NCBI RefSeq assembly: GCF_022835695.1 | Contig: NZ_BQUV01000013.1 | Span: 124,001-188,000 of the forward strand | Origin: Bradyrhizobium sp. Ce-3 | Lineage (GTDB): Bacteria; Pseudomonadota; Alphaproteobacteria; Rhizobiales; Xanthobacteraceae | Direction: 5' to 3' | DNA: 64,000 nucleotides | Shown: piece by piece, positions 43,646 through 53,705 of the stretch | How positions within the stretch are numbered: the first letter of the stretch is position 1 | Layout of the letters: every line of letters begins with the position of its first letter | Notes under the pieces: generated by a model | The model's input: the letters and a program-made list of their open reading frames with translations, nothing else | The model's database searches: none | Told to the model about the DNA's origin: nothing | Position numbers and translations under genes: made by a program

Positions 43646-43669
43646 GATGCCCGGCAAGACCCGGGCATC
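43646..43669. terminator. Hairpin between convergent DUF427 and DUF1328 genes
   Basis: GATGCCCGG (43646-43654) and CCGGGCATC (43661-43669) form a perfect 9-bp stem with a CAAGAC loop. No T-run follows; it may still end transcription from either side. Confidence 0.6.
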
Positions 43670-43697
43670 ACGACGGAAGCGTTCGGCCGGATCGCGG

Positions 43698-43871
43698 CTA
43701 GACCCTGAAGATCGTGAGCCCGAGGACCAGGAGCACCAGGAAGATCGCGACGAAGACGTAGAACAGGAAGCGTGCGATGTCGGCGGAGGCGGCTGAAATA
43801 CCGGTGAAGCCGAGCAAGCCCGCGATGATCGAGACGACCAGGAAGATCAACGCCCATTTCAGCAGTGTCAT
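43698..43871 (-). CDS. DUF1328 small membrane protein (YtjA-like)
   Basis: The 57-residue protein has two hydrophobic segments separated by [35 protein letters not shown] and then [18 protein letters not shown]. This is the DUF1328/YtjA pattern. Such small inner-membrane proteins are often stress-induced. I chose the ATG at 43871; the frame is open further upstream but without family sequence. Confidence 0.88.
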   Translation of the reverse strand: MTLLKWALIFLVVSIIAGLLGFTGISAASADIARFLFYVFVAIFLVLLVLGLTIFRV

Positions 43872-44056
43872 TGCTTGCTCCACAAACCGCGCGCGCCTCG
43901 CGCGTCCGCCGATAACGCCGGCTTCCCAGCCCGGTTCCAAAACGAAACAAATGCACCGAGATGACCGACCTCGACACCACGGAAACGAGCCGATTGGGCC
44001 TTGCTGAATCGAGTTCCCGACTGCAACATCAGGCTGCAGACCCGGCTGGGGGCACC

Positions 44057-45241
44057 ATGAAATCGATTGCTCACGCGGCTCCGGCCGTCGACGTCCAGGC
44101 AGCACCGAAGCTCCACAAGCGCAATGTCGCCCTGGACCGTGCACGCACCTTCCTGACGCTGGTCGTGCTGCTGCACCACGCCGTGATTCCCTACACCTAT
44201 TTCGGACACACCGACCCGACGTCGTGGATCGGCTTCGACTGCGTGGTGCTCGCCACCGACAGCTTCTTCATGGCGATGTTCTTCTTCCTGTCGGGGCTGT
44301 TCGTCTGGCCCGGGCTCGGCCACAAGCCGTGGCTGATCTTCCTGCGCGACCGGCTGCTGCGGCTCGGCCTGCCCTTCGTGGTCTGCGCGGTCACCGTGAT
44401 CCCGATCGCCTACTACGCGATCGCGCTGCGCGCGACGCCGGACCTGACCTTCTCCGAGTTCTGGTGGAAGACCATGACGGTCGGGCCATGGCCGAGCGGT
44501 CCGATCTGGTTCGTCTATGTCCTGATGACCTTCGATCTCACGGCGAGTGTTCTGTACCGGGTGTCGTCGCGCCTGCTCGACCCGATCAACCGTCTCTCGA
44601 TCAAGGGATTTGAACGTCCTTCGAAGTTCTGGCTGTTCCTTGTCGTGGTCAGCGCCGCCGTCTACCTGCCGATGCTGGTCGCCTACGGCCAGAACTACTG
44701 GTTCGAGTTCGGACCGTTCTCGGTGCAGGCCAGTCGCGTGCTGCTGTATGCGTGCTATTTCTTCATTGGCGCGGGGATCGGGGCGGCAAACCTCGAAGGC
44801 GGCGTGCTCAGCGCACACGGACGGCTGACCGAGCGGCGCTGGTTCTGGACCGGCATCACGCTGATCCCCTACTGCATGATGTGGGTGATGATCTACATCA
44901 AGCGCCAGATAATCGGTAACCCCGATCCGCTGCCGGGCTGGTATCTCGCGATCTACGGCAGCTTCTACGTGCTGTTCTCTGCCTCGATTCTGTTTGCGAT
45001 CCTGGCTTACTTCCTGCAATCGAAGGCGTCGGGCCCGACGCTGCTCGACCGCATGCAGGGCGACGCCTACGGCATGTTCCTGGTGCACTATCCGATCGTG
45101 CTGTGGCTGCAATACTGGCTGTTCGACATGGATCTGCCGGCGATCGCCAAGGCCGCGATCGCCTTCTTCGCCACGATAGCGCTGAGCTGGGCCGCCACCG
45201 CAGTGCTGCGCAGGATTCCCGGCTCGAAATACGTGCTGTAG
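44057..45241 (+). CDS. Membrane acyltransferase 3 family protein
   Basis: The 394-residue protein has about ten hydrophobic segments and the acyltransferase_3 features: [21 protein letters not shown] with the conserved His near the N-terminus, [18 protein letters not shown] and [14 protein letters not shown], with an Arg-rich loop. The family O-acylates sugars or glucans at the membrane, often in the periplasm. I chose the ATG at 44057; an ATG 32 codons upstream is open. The stop is 3 nt from the convergent RND gene stop. Confidence 0.83.
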   Translation: MKSIAHAAPAVDVQAAPKLHKRNVALDRARTFLTLVVLLHHAVIPYTYFGHTDPTSWIGFDCVVLATDSFFMAMFFFLSGLFVWPGLGHKPWLIFLRDRLLRLGLPFVVCAVTVIPIAYYAIALRATPDLTFSEFWWKTMTVGPWPSGPIWFVYVLMTFDLTASVLYRVSSRLLDPINRLSIKGFERPSKFWLFLVVVSAAVYLPMLVAYGQNYWFEFGPFSVQASRVLLYACYFFIGAGIGAANLEGGVLSAHGRLTERRWFWTGITLIPYCMMWVMIYIKRQIIGNPDPLPGWYLAIYGSFYVLFSASILFAILAYFLQSKASGPTLLDRMQGDAYGMFLVHYPIVLWLQYWLFDMDLPAIAKAAIAFFATIALSWAATAVLRRIPGSKYVL

Positions 45242-45244
45242 AGA

Positions 45245-48200
45245 CTACGCCGCGATCTCGTCCCTCACCGCCACGCGCTCCAGATGCGGGGCGGCGGCGG
45301 CACGATGGTCGCGGGCGATCAGGATGTAGAAGGTCGGCAGCACGAACAGCGTGAACAGGGTGCCGATCAGCATGCCCATCACCACGACGATGCCGATGGC
45401 GAAGCGGCTCGCCGCGCCGGCACCGTCGGCATAGAGCAGCGGCGCGAGGCCCGCGACCATCGCAGCCGTCGTCATCAGCACCGGCCGCATCCGCACCGCG
45501 GCGGCTTTCTGGATCGCGGCGACCCGGTCGAGCCCTTCATGGTGCTGGATCTCGTTGGCGAAGCTCACCATCAGGATGCCGTGCTTGGAGATCAGCCCGA
45601 TCAGGGTGACGAGGCCGATCTGGGTGTAGATGTTCAAGGTCGTGAAGCCGAAATACAGCGGCAGCAGCGCGCCGCAGACCGCGAGCGGCACCGTGACCAT
45701 GATGACGAGCGGATCGCGGAAACTTTCGAACTGCGCCGCCAGCACCAGGAAGATCACGATCAGTGCCATGCCGAAGGTCACGATCAGGCGGTTGCCCTCC
45801 TGGACATATTGCCGGCTGTCCGACAGCCAGTCGACGGTCATGCCAGGCGACAGCTTTTGTGCCTGCATGAACGACACCGCCTGCCCCATGGTGACGCCGG
45901 GCTTCAGCACCGCCGAGATCGTCGCCGCATTCATCTGGTTGAACTGCGGCAGCCGGTTCGGCTCCGGCTTGACGTTGACCTTGATCACCGTCGACAGCGG
46001 GAACATCTGCCCCGAGCTCGAACGCACGTTGAAGCTGCCGAGATTTTCCGGCGTGACCCGGTCGGCCTGGCGCACCTGCGGAATCACCTCGTAGGAGCGT
46101 TCGAAGAAGTTGAAGCGGTTGACGTAATTTTCGCCGACCAGCACCGCGAGCGTGTCGGCGATGGTCTGCATGCTGACGCCGGCCTCGGCCGCCTTGGCGT
46201 GATCGATGGTGATCCGCGCAGTCGGACTGTCGAACGCCAGATCACTGTCGACGAAGGCAAACAGCCCGCTCTTCCAGGCCGCCCCCTTCAGCGTCTCGAC
46301 CTCCTGATAGATGGTGGCGAAATCGCCGGCCGAGCGCACCACCATCTGGAACGGCAGGCCGCCGGTCGCCGCCGGCAACGCGGCCGGCTGGAACGGCGTC
46401 ACGCTGGCGCCGAGCACGCCGTAGGACGTGCCGTAGAGCTGGTTCTGGATATCGTTGGCGGAGCGCTTGCGCTTGTCCCAATCGGTCAGGGTGATGCCGC
46501 CGAAGGCATGGTTCTGTCCGTCGGTACCGTTGATGAACCAGCTCGCGTGGTATTCGGGAAACGAGCGAAACAGCTGCTCGATCTGGTCGGACGAGCGCGT
46601 GGTGTAGTCCACGCTGGCATATTGCGGCGCGCGGAGCACGGTGAACACATAGCCCTGATCCTCCGAGGGCGCGAGTTCGCGCTGGCTGCCGAGGAACAGC
46701 ACCACGATCGCCGCCAGCACGGCGAATGCCACCAGCAGCACCGCGGTGCGCATCTTCAGCGTGGCGGCCAGGAGCCGGCTGTAGCCGCGCGACAGCTTTG
46801 AGAACTGATGCTCGACGAAGCGGGCAAACCGGCCGTGCGAGGTCGCCTCGCCCAGGAGCTGCGCGCTCATCATCGGCGACAGGGTCAGCGCGATGACGCC
46901 CGACACCACCACCGCGCCCGCCAATGTGAAGGCGAATTCGCGGAACAGGCTGCCGGTCAGGCCGCCCATCAGGCCGATCGGCGCGTAGACCGCCGCAAGT
47001 GTGATCGTCATCGCGATCACCGGACCGACGATCTCGCGCGCACCGATCAGAGCCGCGTCACCCGGGCTCAGGCCCTCCTCGATGTGGCGATGGATGTTCT
47101 CGACGACGACGATGGCATCGTCGACCACGAGCCCGATCGCCAGCACCATCGCCAGCAGGGTCAGCAGATTGATGGAGAAGCCGAGCGCCAGCATCATCGC
47201 GGCGGTGCCGACCAGCGACAGCGGCACGGTGACGACAGGGATCAGCACCGAGCGAAACGATCCGAGGAACAGCAGGATCACCACCACGACGATCGCGATC
47301 GCCTCGACCAGCGAGTGCTGCACCTCTGAGATCGAGGCCTTGACGAAGTGCACGATGTTGAAGACGTCGGCGACCTGCAATCCGGGCGGCGCGACGCGGT
47401 TGAGGTCCTCGATCACCTTGGCGGTGGCGGCGACGATCTCCAGCGGGTTGCCGTCGGGGGTCGGCTGCACCGCGATGTAGACCGTCGGCCTGCCGCTGTC
47501 GCGCGCATTGGAATCGTAATTCTCGCCGCCGATCTCGAGCGTCGCGACGTCGCCGAGCCGCACCAAGCCGCCGCCGGCCGTGCCGGTCTTGATCACCATC
47601 TTGCGGAAATCGTCGAGATTGCGCAGGTCGGTCGCCGCGGTGATGTTGGTGACGGTCATCTCGCCGCGCAGCCGCCCGGGCGCCGCCTGCACGTTGTTGG
47701 AGCGCAGCGCGGCGGAGATATCCGCCGCGGTCAGGCCGCGTGCTGCGAGCTTGAACGGATCGATCCACACCCGCATCGCCAGCGGCGATCCGCCCGAGGT
47801 TTCGGCCGACGCCACGCCCGGCACCGAGGTCAGCAGCGGCTGCGCCACGCGGGTGGCGAAGTCGGTGATCTGCGCCGGCGTCAGCGTGTCGCTGGTGAAG
47901 GCGATGTACTGCACCGCCGATGCGCCGTCGGTGATCTTGGTGATGACGGGGTCGAACACGCCGGCCGGCATCCGGTACTTGACCTGCTGCACCTTGGCGA
48001 GCACCTCGGTCATGGCGCGGTCGGCATTGGCGTTGAGCACCAGCTTGGCCTTGATCTGGCTGAGGCCCAGCGTCGAGTTCGAGGTCATGTACTCGATGCC
48101 GTTGGCGGTCGCGATCGACTGCGCGATCACCGACGTGACGAAACCCTGCATGACGTCCTGGGTCGCGCCGGGAAACGAGACGTCGACCTGGATCGTTGCG

Positions 48201-48325
48201 CTCTCCATGCTCGGATATTGCCGCACCGGCAGCGAGACCATGGCTGCGGTGCCGATCAAGAGGATCAGCAGGCTGACCACCGTCGCAAGGATCGGGCGGC
48301 GGATGAAGATGTCGGTGAAATGCAT
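45245..48325 (-). CDS. RND multidrug efflux transporter, MexI-like
   Basis: The 1026-residue protein is an HAE1-type RND pump. It opens FTDIFIRRPILATVVSLLI, has two large periplasmic loops and the TM4 motif LAIGLVVDDAIVVVENIHRH with the proton-relay Asp pair near residues 400-415. The start resembles MexI of Pseudomonas. It is coupled to the membrane-fusion gene 33 nt upstream on the same strand. No outer-membrane channel gene follows, so it must use one from elsewhere. The neighbouring SoxR suggests redox-active substrates. Confidence 0.92.
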   Translation of the reverse strand: MHFTDIFIRRPILATVVSLLILLIGTAAMVSLPVRQYPSMESATIQVDVSFPGATQDVMQGFVTSVIAQSIATANGIEYMTSNSTLGLSQIKAKLVLNANADRAMTEVLAKVQQVKYRMPAGVFDPVITKITDGASAVQYIAFTSDTLTPAQITDFATRVAQPLLTSVPGVASAETSGGSPLAMRVWIDPFKLAARGLTAADISAALRSNNVQAAPGRLRGEMTVTNITAATDLRNLDDFRKMVIKTGTAGGGLVRLGDVATLEIGGENYDSNARDSGRPTVYIAVQPTPDGNPLEIVAATAKVIEDLNRVAPPGLQVADVFNIVHFVKASISEVQHSLVEAIAIVVVVILLFLGSFRSVLIPVVTVPLSLVGTAAMMLALGFSINLLTLLAMVLAIGLVVDDAIVVVENIHRHIEEGLSPGDAALIGAREIVGPVIAMTITLAAVYAPIGLMGGLTGSLFREFAFTLAGAVVVSGVIALTLSPMMSAQLLGEATSHGRFARFVEHQFSKLSRGYSRLLAATLKMRTAVLLVAFAVLAAIVVLFLGSQRELAPSEDQGYVFTVLRAPQYASVDYTTRSSDQIEQLFRSFPEYHASWFINGTDGQNHAFGGITLTDWDKRKRSANDIQNQLYGTSYGVLGASVTPFQPAALPAATGGLPFQMVVRSAGDFATIYQEVETLKGAAWKSGLFAFVDSDLAFDSPTARITIDHAKAAEAGVSMQTIADTLAVLVGENYVNRFNFFERSYEVIPQVRQADRVTPENLGSFNVRSSSGQMFPLSTVIKVNVKPEPNRLPQFNQMNAATISAVLKPGVTMGQAVSFMQAQKLSPGMTVDWLSDSRQYVQEGNRLIVTFGMALIVIFLVLAAQFESFRDPLVIMVTVPLAVCGALLPLYFGFTTLNIYTQIGLVTLIGLISKHGILMVSFANEIQHHEGLDRVAAIQKAAAVRMRPVLMTTAAMVAGLAPLLYADGAGAASRFAIGIVVVMGMLIGTLFTLFVLPTFYILIARDHRAAAAPHLERVAVRDEIAA

Positions 48326-48358
48326 GATGCTTGCCTTTGGACGCTTGCCGCTTGCGGG

Positions 48359-49462
48359 CTAGCGCGTCTCCGTCATCGTCATCTGGACGGCCGCGCCGGG
48401 CATGACGCGGAGCTGACCTGCGGTCACGATGTGGTCGCCGGGCGAAAGCCCCTGCTCCACCACGACGCGTTCGCCGATGCGCTGCCCGGTCTTGACCGCA
48501 ACGCCGATCGCCTTGTTGTCGCGCACGACAAGCACGCTCTCGCCGGATGCGCTGGTCTGGATCGCGGTGACCGGCACCACGATGGCGTCCGCCTGCGGCG
48601 GCAGCACCACGTTGACCATCACGAAGAGGCCCGGCCGCAGCAGCCGGTCGGGATTGGAGAACAGAGCCTGCACGAGGACATTGCGGGTATCCTCGGCGAC
48701 CTGCGGTTCGATGGCGTTGATCCTGGCCTCGAACACCCGATCGGGGAAAGCATCGGTACGGATCGTCACCGCGCCTCCCACCTTCAGATTTGACAGGCGC
48801 TGCTGCGGAACGGTGAAATTGGCATAGAGCTGATCGAGCGCAGTCAGCGTAGCGAGCGCATCGCCGGCATTGACGTATTGACCGAGGTTGACCTTGCGCA
48901 GGCCGATCTGGCCCGCGAAAGGCGCCCGGATCGTCATCTGCGCGATCTGCGCATCGAGCTGTTCGACCGAGGCGTCGGCCTGCTTGAGGTCCTCCTGGCG
49001 CTGCTGCAGCGTCTCCTGGGTCACGAAGCCGGACGGCGCCAGCCCCTGCGAACGCTTCTCCTGCAATTGGGCGAAGCGCCCCTTGGAGACCGCAACCGCG
49101 CGCGCGGCGCGCAGCGGCGCATCATAGAGTTGCACCAGCGCTGCGCCCTCAGCGACATCGGTGCCGGCATCGAGATTGATCGCGGTGACGCGGCCGGCAA
49201 CCTCGGGCGCCAGAATCACCTGGCGCACCGCCTGCAGCGAGCCGATCGCCTCGATCGAGCGCGGCAAGGTTTCGGTCCGCACCACCATCGCCGCCACCGG
49301 CGTCGGCGGGGCCTCAGTGGTGGCTTTGGCCGAGGCACTGGATCCACCGGCACGCCATGCCAACAAGGCGGTTACGGCACAGATCAGCAAGACAAGGGTG
49401 ATGCCGAACGGCTTGGGGCGAAGCCCAAGCCAGCGGCGCGACGAAAATGATGCAGACGGCAT
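48359..49462 (-). CDS. RND efflux periplasmic adaptor (membrane fusion) protein
   Basis: The 367-residue protein has one N-terminal membrane segment (about 15-32), a lipoyl-like hairpin starting at SLQAVRQVILAPEVAGRVTAI, a coiled-coil region (QETLQQRQEDLKQADASVEQ) and the second lipoyl half IRAPFAGQIGLRKVNLGQYV. It links the RND pump to an outer-membrane channel. I chose MPSASFSSRR at 49462, after GGAAGCGA. It is first in the pump operon and divergent from soxR. Confidence 0.9.
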   Translation of the reverse strand: MPSASFSSRRWLGLRPKPFGITLVLLICAVTALLAWRAGGSSASAKATTEAPPTPVAAMVVRTETLPRSIEAIGSLQAVRQVILAPEVAGRVTAINLDAGTDVAEGAALVQLYDAPLRAARAVAVSKGRFAQLQEKRSQGLAPSGFVTQETLQQRQEDLKQADASVEQLDAQIAQMTIRAPFAGQIGLRKVNLGQYVNAGDALATLTALDQLYANFTVPQQRLSNLKVGGAVTIRTDAFPDRVFEARINAIEPQVAEDTRNVLVQALFSNPDRLLRPGLFVMVNVVLPPQADAIVVPVTAIQTSASGESVLVVRDNKAIGVAVKTGQRIGERVVVEQGLSPGDHIVTAGQLRVMPGAAVQMTMTETR

Positions 49463-49533
49463 TTCGCTTCCAAGAACCAACCCCGGCCTCTCGGCCGGAA
49501 GCTTGCCCCTGCAAGCCAGCAGCTGTTATAGAA

Positions 49534-49551
49534 CCTCAAGTAGAGTTGAGG
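49534..49551. promoter_or_regulatory. SoxR-binding site between pump operon and soxR
   Basis: The 18-bp site CCTCAAGTAGAGTTGAGG has inverted ends CCTCAA / TTGAGG and matches the known SoxR box (CCTCAAGTTAACTTGAGG type). It lies 72 nt upstream of the adaptor start and 48 nt upstream of the soxR start. SoxR should activate the pump from here. Confidence 0.85.
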
Positions 49552-49598
49552 TCAAGGCTCGCAGCTTGCAGGACTTCTAATCCGGGATCTCGAGGCAA

Positions 49599-50075
49599 AT
49601 GGCGCTTCCACAGGAGCTTTCGGTCGGCGAAGTTGCGCGACGCAGCGGCCTCGCCGTTTCCACCCTTCACTTCTACGAGAGCAAGGGGCTGATCGCGAGC
49701 CGGCGCACCGGCGGCAACCAGCGGCGCTACGCGCGCGGCGTGCTGCGGCGCATCGCGGTGATCAGGATCGCGCAGCGCGCCGGGATTCCACTGGGGGAGA
49801 TCCGGCAGACTTTCGCCGCGATTCCGCTCGATCGCGCCCCGACCGTGCGCGAATGGGAGCGCGCGATGCGCGCCTGGACCGCGGCGCTGCAGCAACGGAT
49901 CAGCGATCTCACCGACCTCCGCGACAAGCTGTTCAACTGCATCGGCTGCGGCTGCCTGTCGGTGACCGATTGCCCGCTGCGCAATTGCGACGACAGGCTC
50001 GGCGCCCAGGGCCCGGGCCCCCGCATCCTGATCACGGCGGCCGAACGCCGGCAGCGCCGTGGGCGGCAGGCTTGA
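49599..50075 (+). CDS. soxR: Redox-sensitive MerR-family activator SoxR
   Basis: The 158-residue protein has a MerR HTH (LSVGEVARRSGLAVSTLHFYESKGLI, residues 7-32, and GNQRRYARGVLRRIAVIRIAQRAGIPL), a dimer helix and the 2Fe-2S motif CIGCGCLSVTDC with Cys114, 117, 119 and 125. Oxidation of the cluster turns the protein into an activator. Outside enterics SoxR usually controls efflux pumps and oxygenases directly, which fits the divergent RND operon with a SoxR box. Confidence 0.94.
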   Translation: MALPQELSVGEVARRSGLAVSTLHFYESKGLIASRRTGGNQRRYARGVLRRIAVIRIAQRAGIPLGEIRQTFAAIPLDRAPTVREWERAMRAWTAALQQRISDLTDLRDKLFNCIGCGCLSVTDCPLRNCDDRLGAQGPGPRILITAAERRQRRGRQA

Positions 50076-50177
50076 GCCCCTCGCCAACAAGTTGCGCACA
50101 ACCTGCCATTGGTCACATGTGGCCATGTGATTCTCGGTTATGCTGGCCGGACTGCTGACCTCAAGGAGAGTCCTGGG

Positions 50178-50438
50178 ATGAACGACCCTCAAGTTGGATG
50201 GATCGCCGCAATCATCGTCGGCGGATTGGCCGGCTGGCTCGCCGAGATGTTCATGAAGACCGGAACCGGCATCTTCATGAATATCATCCTCGGCATCGTC
50301 GGCGCCGCGCTGGCGAACTGGCTATTGGGTCTGCTCGGCGTGTCGCTCGGCGGGGGATGGATCAGCTATCTCGTCGCCGGCTTCATCGGCGCAGTGATTA
50401 TCATCTTTGCCTGGCGCGCGATCCGCGGCGCCACCTAG
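50178..50438 (+). CDS. GlsB/YeaQ/YmgE-family small membrane protein
   Basis: The 86-residue protein has three hydrophobic segments with the family glycine pattern: AAIIVGGLAGWLAEMFMK, GIFMNIILGIVGAALANWLLGLLG and YLVAGFIGAVIIIFAWRAI. These inner-membrane stress-associated proteins were once called transglycosylase-associated proteins. AAGGAGAG stands upstream of the ATG. It is a single-gene unit. Confidence 0.88.
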   Translation: MNDPQVGWIAAIIVGGLAGWLAEMFMKTGTGIFMNIILGIVGAALANWLLGLLGVSLGGGWISYLVAGFIGAVIIIFAWRAIRGAT

Positions 50439-50472
50439 CGCTTGATCCGAAGGATCGCGCCTGAACACAAGA

Positions 50473-50505
50473 CAATAGCGCGATGATGGATTCATCGCGC
50501 TATTG
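50473..50505. terminator. Bidirectional hairpin between GlsB-like gene and purL
   Basis: CAATAGCGCGATGA (50473-50486) and TCATCGCGCTATTG (50492-50505) are perfect 14-bp arms with a TGGAT loop. It lies between convergent genes and resembles the hairpin that follows the AGCATGATCCGG repeats. Confidence 0.75.
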
Positions 50506-50547
50506 AGGCCTTGTTCGCTCGACGTTGCAGCGCCTGATCGATCCGGA

Positions 50548-52767
50548 TCAGGCGGCTGTGCCGTGCATGTAGTCCGGCAGCCAGTGCTCGAAGGCTCGGG
50601 ACAGGCTTTCGACGGTCACCGGCGGCTCGCCGGCGACCGCAATCGCCTCGCCGCCGGTGGTGCCGATCCGCGCGCAGGGCACGCCGGCGCCCTTCATCTT
50701 GGCCAGCACGAGACCCGCGTCGGCCGCAGGCACGGTGACGATGTAGCGGGCCTGATCCTCGCCGAACCAATAGGCATGCGGCACGATCGAGGACGGCGCC
50801 GCCAGCAGCTGCGCACCGATGCCGCTCGCGATCGCCATCTCGGCGAGCGCGATCAGGAGCCCGCCGTCGGAGACGTCATGCACCGCGGTCGCGGTGCCGG
50901 CACGGATCATGCCGCGGATCACGTCGCCATTGCGCTTCTCGGTGGCGAGATCGACCGGCGGCGGAGCGCCCTCCTCGCGGCCGCAGACGTCGCGCAAATA
51001 GACCGACTGGCCGAGCCAGCCTTGGGTGTCACCAACCAGCAGGATCGCCTCGCCGGCCGCCTTGAACGCCAGCGTCGCCGACTTGGTGAAGTCGTCGAGC
51101 AGGCCGACACCGCCGATCGAGGGCGTCGGCAAGATGCCGCGGCCGTTGGTCTCGTTGTAGAGCGAGACGTTGCCGGACACGACCGGGAAGTCCAGCGCAA
51201 CGCAAGCTTCCGCAATACCCTTCAGGCAGCCGACGAACTGGCCCATGATCTCGGGCCGCTCCGGATTGCCGAAATTGAGATTGTCGGTGATCGCGAGCGG
51301 CCGGCCGCCGACCGCGGTGATGTTGCGCCAGGCTTCCGCCACCGCCTGCTTGCCGCCCTCGAACGGATCGGCCTCGCAATAGCGCGGCGTGACGTCGACG
51401 GTGAGCGCAAGCCCCTTGGGGCCGTCCTCGACGCGGACCACCGCGGCATCGCCGCCGGGACGCTGCATGGTATTGCCGAGAATGACGTGGTCGTACTGTT
51501 CCCAGACCCAGCGCTTCGAGCACAGCTCGGGCGTGCCGATCAGCTTCTCCAGCGCCGCGGCGATGCCGAGCGGCGGCTTGATGTCCTGGCCGCGGATCAC
51601 CAGCAGCGCAGTCGAGGCGACGTGCGGGCGGTCATAGACCGGCGCCTCGTCGCCGAGCTCCTTGATCGGCAGATCGGCCATCACGTCGCCGCCATGCTTG
51701 ACGACGAAGCGCTTGCTCGGCGTGGTGTAGCCGACGATGGCGAAATCGAGCCCCCATTTGCGGAAGATCGCCTCGGCCTCTTTCTCCTTCTCGGGCTTGA
51801 GCACCATGAGCATGCGCTCCTGGCTTTCCGAGAGCATCATCTCGTAGGCACTCATGCCGGTCTCGCGGGTCGGCACCGCGTCGAGGTCGAGGTCGACACC
51901 GAGGTCGCCCTTGGCGCCCATCTCGACAGCCGAGCAGGTCAGGCCGGCCGCGCCCATGTCCTGGATCGCGACGACGCAGTCGGCCGCCATGATCTCGAGG
52001 CAGGCTTCCAGCAACAACTTCTCGGCGAAGGGATCGCCGACCTGCACGGTCGGGCGCTTCTCCTCGGAGGCGTCGTCGAACTCTGCCGAGGCCATCGAGG
52101 CGCCATGAATGCCGTCGCGGCCGGTCTTGGAGCCGAGATAGACGATCGGCATGTTCACGCCGGAGGCCGCCGCATAGAAGATCTTGTCGGCGTCGGCGAG
52201 GCCCACCGCCATCGCGTTGACCAGGATGTTGCCGTCATAGCGGGTGTGGAAGCGCACCTGGCCGCCGACCGTCGGCACGCCGAACGAATTGCCGTAGCCG
52301 CCGACGCCCGCGACCACGCCGGACACCAGGTGCCGGGTCTTGGGATGCTCGGGCGCGCCGAAGCTCAGCGCGTTCAGGCAGGCGATCGGCCGCGCGCCCA
52401 TGGTGAAGACGTCGCGCAGGATGCCGCCGACGCCGGTGGTCGCGCCCTGATACGGCTCGATGTAGCTCGGGTGATTATGGCTCTCCATCTTGAAGACCAC
52501 GGCCTGGCCGTCGCCGATATCGATCACGCCGGCATTCTCGCCGGGGCCCTGGATCACCCAGGGCGCCTTGGTCGGCAGGCCGCGCAGATGGATTCGCGAC
52601 GACTTGTACGAGCAATGCTCGTTCCACATCGCCGAGAAGATGCCGAGCTCGGTGAAGGTCGGAACCCGCCCGATCAGCTTGAGGATGCGCTCGTACTCGT
52701 CCGGCTTCAGCCCGTGGGCGGCGACGAGTTCGGGGGTGATCTGGGGCTCGTTCTTGGTCGCGGTCAT
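50548..52767 (-). CDS. purL: Phosphoribosylformylglycinamidine synthase II, PurL
   Basis: The 739-residue protein is the small PurL form that works with separate PurS and PurQ. It has [15 protein letters not shown] near residues 43-57, [30 protein letters not shown] in segments, and later GNVSLYNET. It makes formylglycinamidine ribotide in purine synthesis. In related genomes purC-purS-purQ-purL are close together; here purQ lies 7.5 kb upstream on the same strand. The length is normal. Confidence 0.95.
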   Translation of the reverse strand: MTATKNEPQITPELVAAHGLKPDEYERILKLIGRVPTFTELGIFSAMWNEHCSYKSSRIHLRGLPTKAPWVIQGPGENAGVIDIGDGQAVVFKMESHNHPSYIEPYQGATTGVGGILRDVFTMGARPIACLNALSFGAPEHPKTRHLVSGVVAGVGGYGNSFGVPTVGGQVRFHTRYDGNILVNAMAVGLADADKIFYAAASGVNMPIVYLGSKTGRDGIHGASMASAEFDDASEEKRPTVQVGDPFAEKLLLEACLEIMAADCVVAIQDMGAAGLTCSAVEMGAKGDLGVDLDLDAVPTRETGMSAYEMMLSESQERMLMVLKPEKEKEAEAIFRKWGLDFAIVGYTTPSKRFVVKHGGDVMADLPIKELGDEAPVYDRPHVASTALLVIRGQDIKPPLGIAAALEKLIGTPELCSKRWVWEQYDHVILGNTMQRPGGDAAVVRVEDGPKGLALTVDVTPRYCEADPFEGGKQAVAEAWRNITAVGGRPLAITDNLNFGNPERPEIMGQFVGCLKGIAEACVALDFPVVSGNVSLYNETNGRGILPTPSIGGVGLLDDFTKSATLAFKAAGEAILLVGDTQGWLGQSVYLRDVCGREEGAPPPVDLATEKRNGDVIRGMIRAGTATAVHDVSDGGLLIALAEMAIASGIGAQLLAAPSSIVPHAYWFGEDQARYIVTVPAADAGLVLAKMKGAGVPCARIGTTGGEAIAVAGEPPVTVESLSRAFEHWLPDYMHGTAA

Positions 52768-52940
52768 GGGACCCTTAATAGGTAGATCGAACGGGGGCGA
52801 AAAGGCCTTTTACGGCCCATTTCCGGCCTGTCCAGAGCTTTGCGGCGGTTGGACGCTGCCCGGGATTTGGTCCCGGGATTTGCACAATGGGGATGGATCG
52901 GATTTAAGGACCCGAACCCGATAATTGAAGGCCATTTTTC

Positions 52941-53432
52941 GTGAACGAGCTCGCCAAGACCGCATTAGAGACTGCATTCAACCGCCGCCCCGACCTGCAC
53001 GTCGAAACCGAGGGCGAATTCGCCGGCTGGCGAACCTGGACCCGGGACAATTTCGAGAGCCATTCCGGCCCGTTTTACCACCGCATGGACGAGAACGGCC
53101 GCATCGCCTGCGCGTTCCGGGTCGCCAAGAAGCACCTCAACGGCGGCGGCAACGTCCACGGCGGCTGCTTCATGACCTTTGCGGATTACTGCCTGTTCGC
53201 GCTCGCTGGCTCGGTGCTCCAGGGCCCCGGCGTGACGGTCTCGTTCGCCTCGGAATTCCTCGACGCGGCCCGCGAGGGCGACCTGATCGAGTGCACCGGT
53301 GAAGTCACCCGCGCCGGCGGATCGCTGATCTTCGTGCGCGGCATGCTGACCTCGGCCGAGCGACCGCTGTTCACCTTCTCCGGCACCATCAAGCGCGTGA
53401 AGCGCAAGCCGCCGGCAGAGGCAACCGCGTAA
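52941..53432 (+). CDS. PaaI-type hotdog-fold thioesterase
   Basis: The 163-residue protein has a hotdog thioesterase core: HLNGGGNVHGGCFMTFADYCLFALA near residues 64-88 with the conserved HGG and Asp, then VSFASEFLDAAREGDLIECTGEV and RAGGSLIFVRG. Relatives cleave acyl- or phenylacetyl-CoA. It starts at a GTG with no strong ribosome site. It is divergent from purL, with a 173-bp gap. Confidence 0.83.
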   Translation: MNELAKTALETAFNRRPDLHVETEGEFAGWRTWTRDNFESHSGPFYHRMDENGRIACAFRVAKKHLNGGGNVHGGCFMTFADYCLFALAGSVLQGPGVTVSFASEFLDAAREGDLIECTGEVTRAGGSLIFVRGMLTSAERPLFTFSGTIKRVKRKPPAEATA

Positions 53433-53536
53433 CGTTCACGACCTGCTTCACGTAAAACGCGCAACGTCCGCGAACACACGCCGTCATCCAACCGTTACAT
53501 CGGCGCGGATTGCATCGATAGCTCAGCACTAGCTCG

Positions 53537-53612
53537 TTGTGTTCACGCGCGTTCTTCGCGTGAGACAATACGAACTGCGGTTGTGACGCATCGACGCACT
53601 GTCGTTGCGTCG
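53537..53612. promoter_or_regulatory. Two hairpins upstream of the phosphoesterase gene
   Basis: The first is TTGTGTTCACGCG (53537-53549) against CGCGTGAGACAA (53557-53568), with one extra base in one arm. The second is CGACGCA (53592-53598) against TGCGTCG (53606-53612), perfect. They may be a terminator for the thioesterase gene and a leader or operator for the next gene; no protein is assigned. Confidence 0.4.
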
Positions 53613-53705
53613 TCGCGCGCGCGTCACATGCGCGTCAGCCAAGCCCCCGAAGATTGCTGAACGGTTTCCGTTTGTGCGTTCGCGCAGCGAAGTTGGGGCA
53701 TTCTC

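Noticed and set aside
45284-46801. Long plus-strand open frames opposite the RND pump gene, and a 760-codon one opposite purL (50503-52785)
   Set aside because: They are GC-rich shadow frames with Arg/Asp/His-biased composition; the minus-strand genes have clear family motifs.
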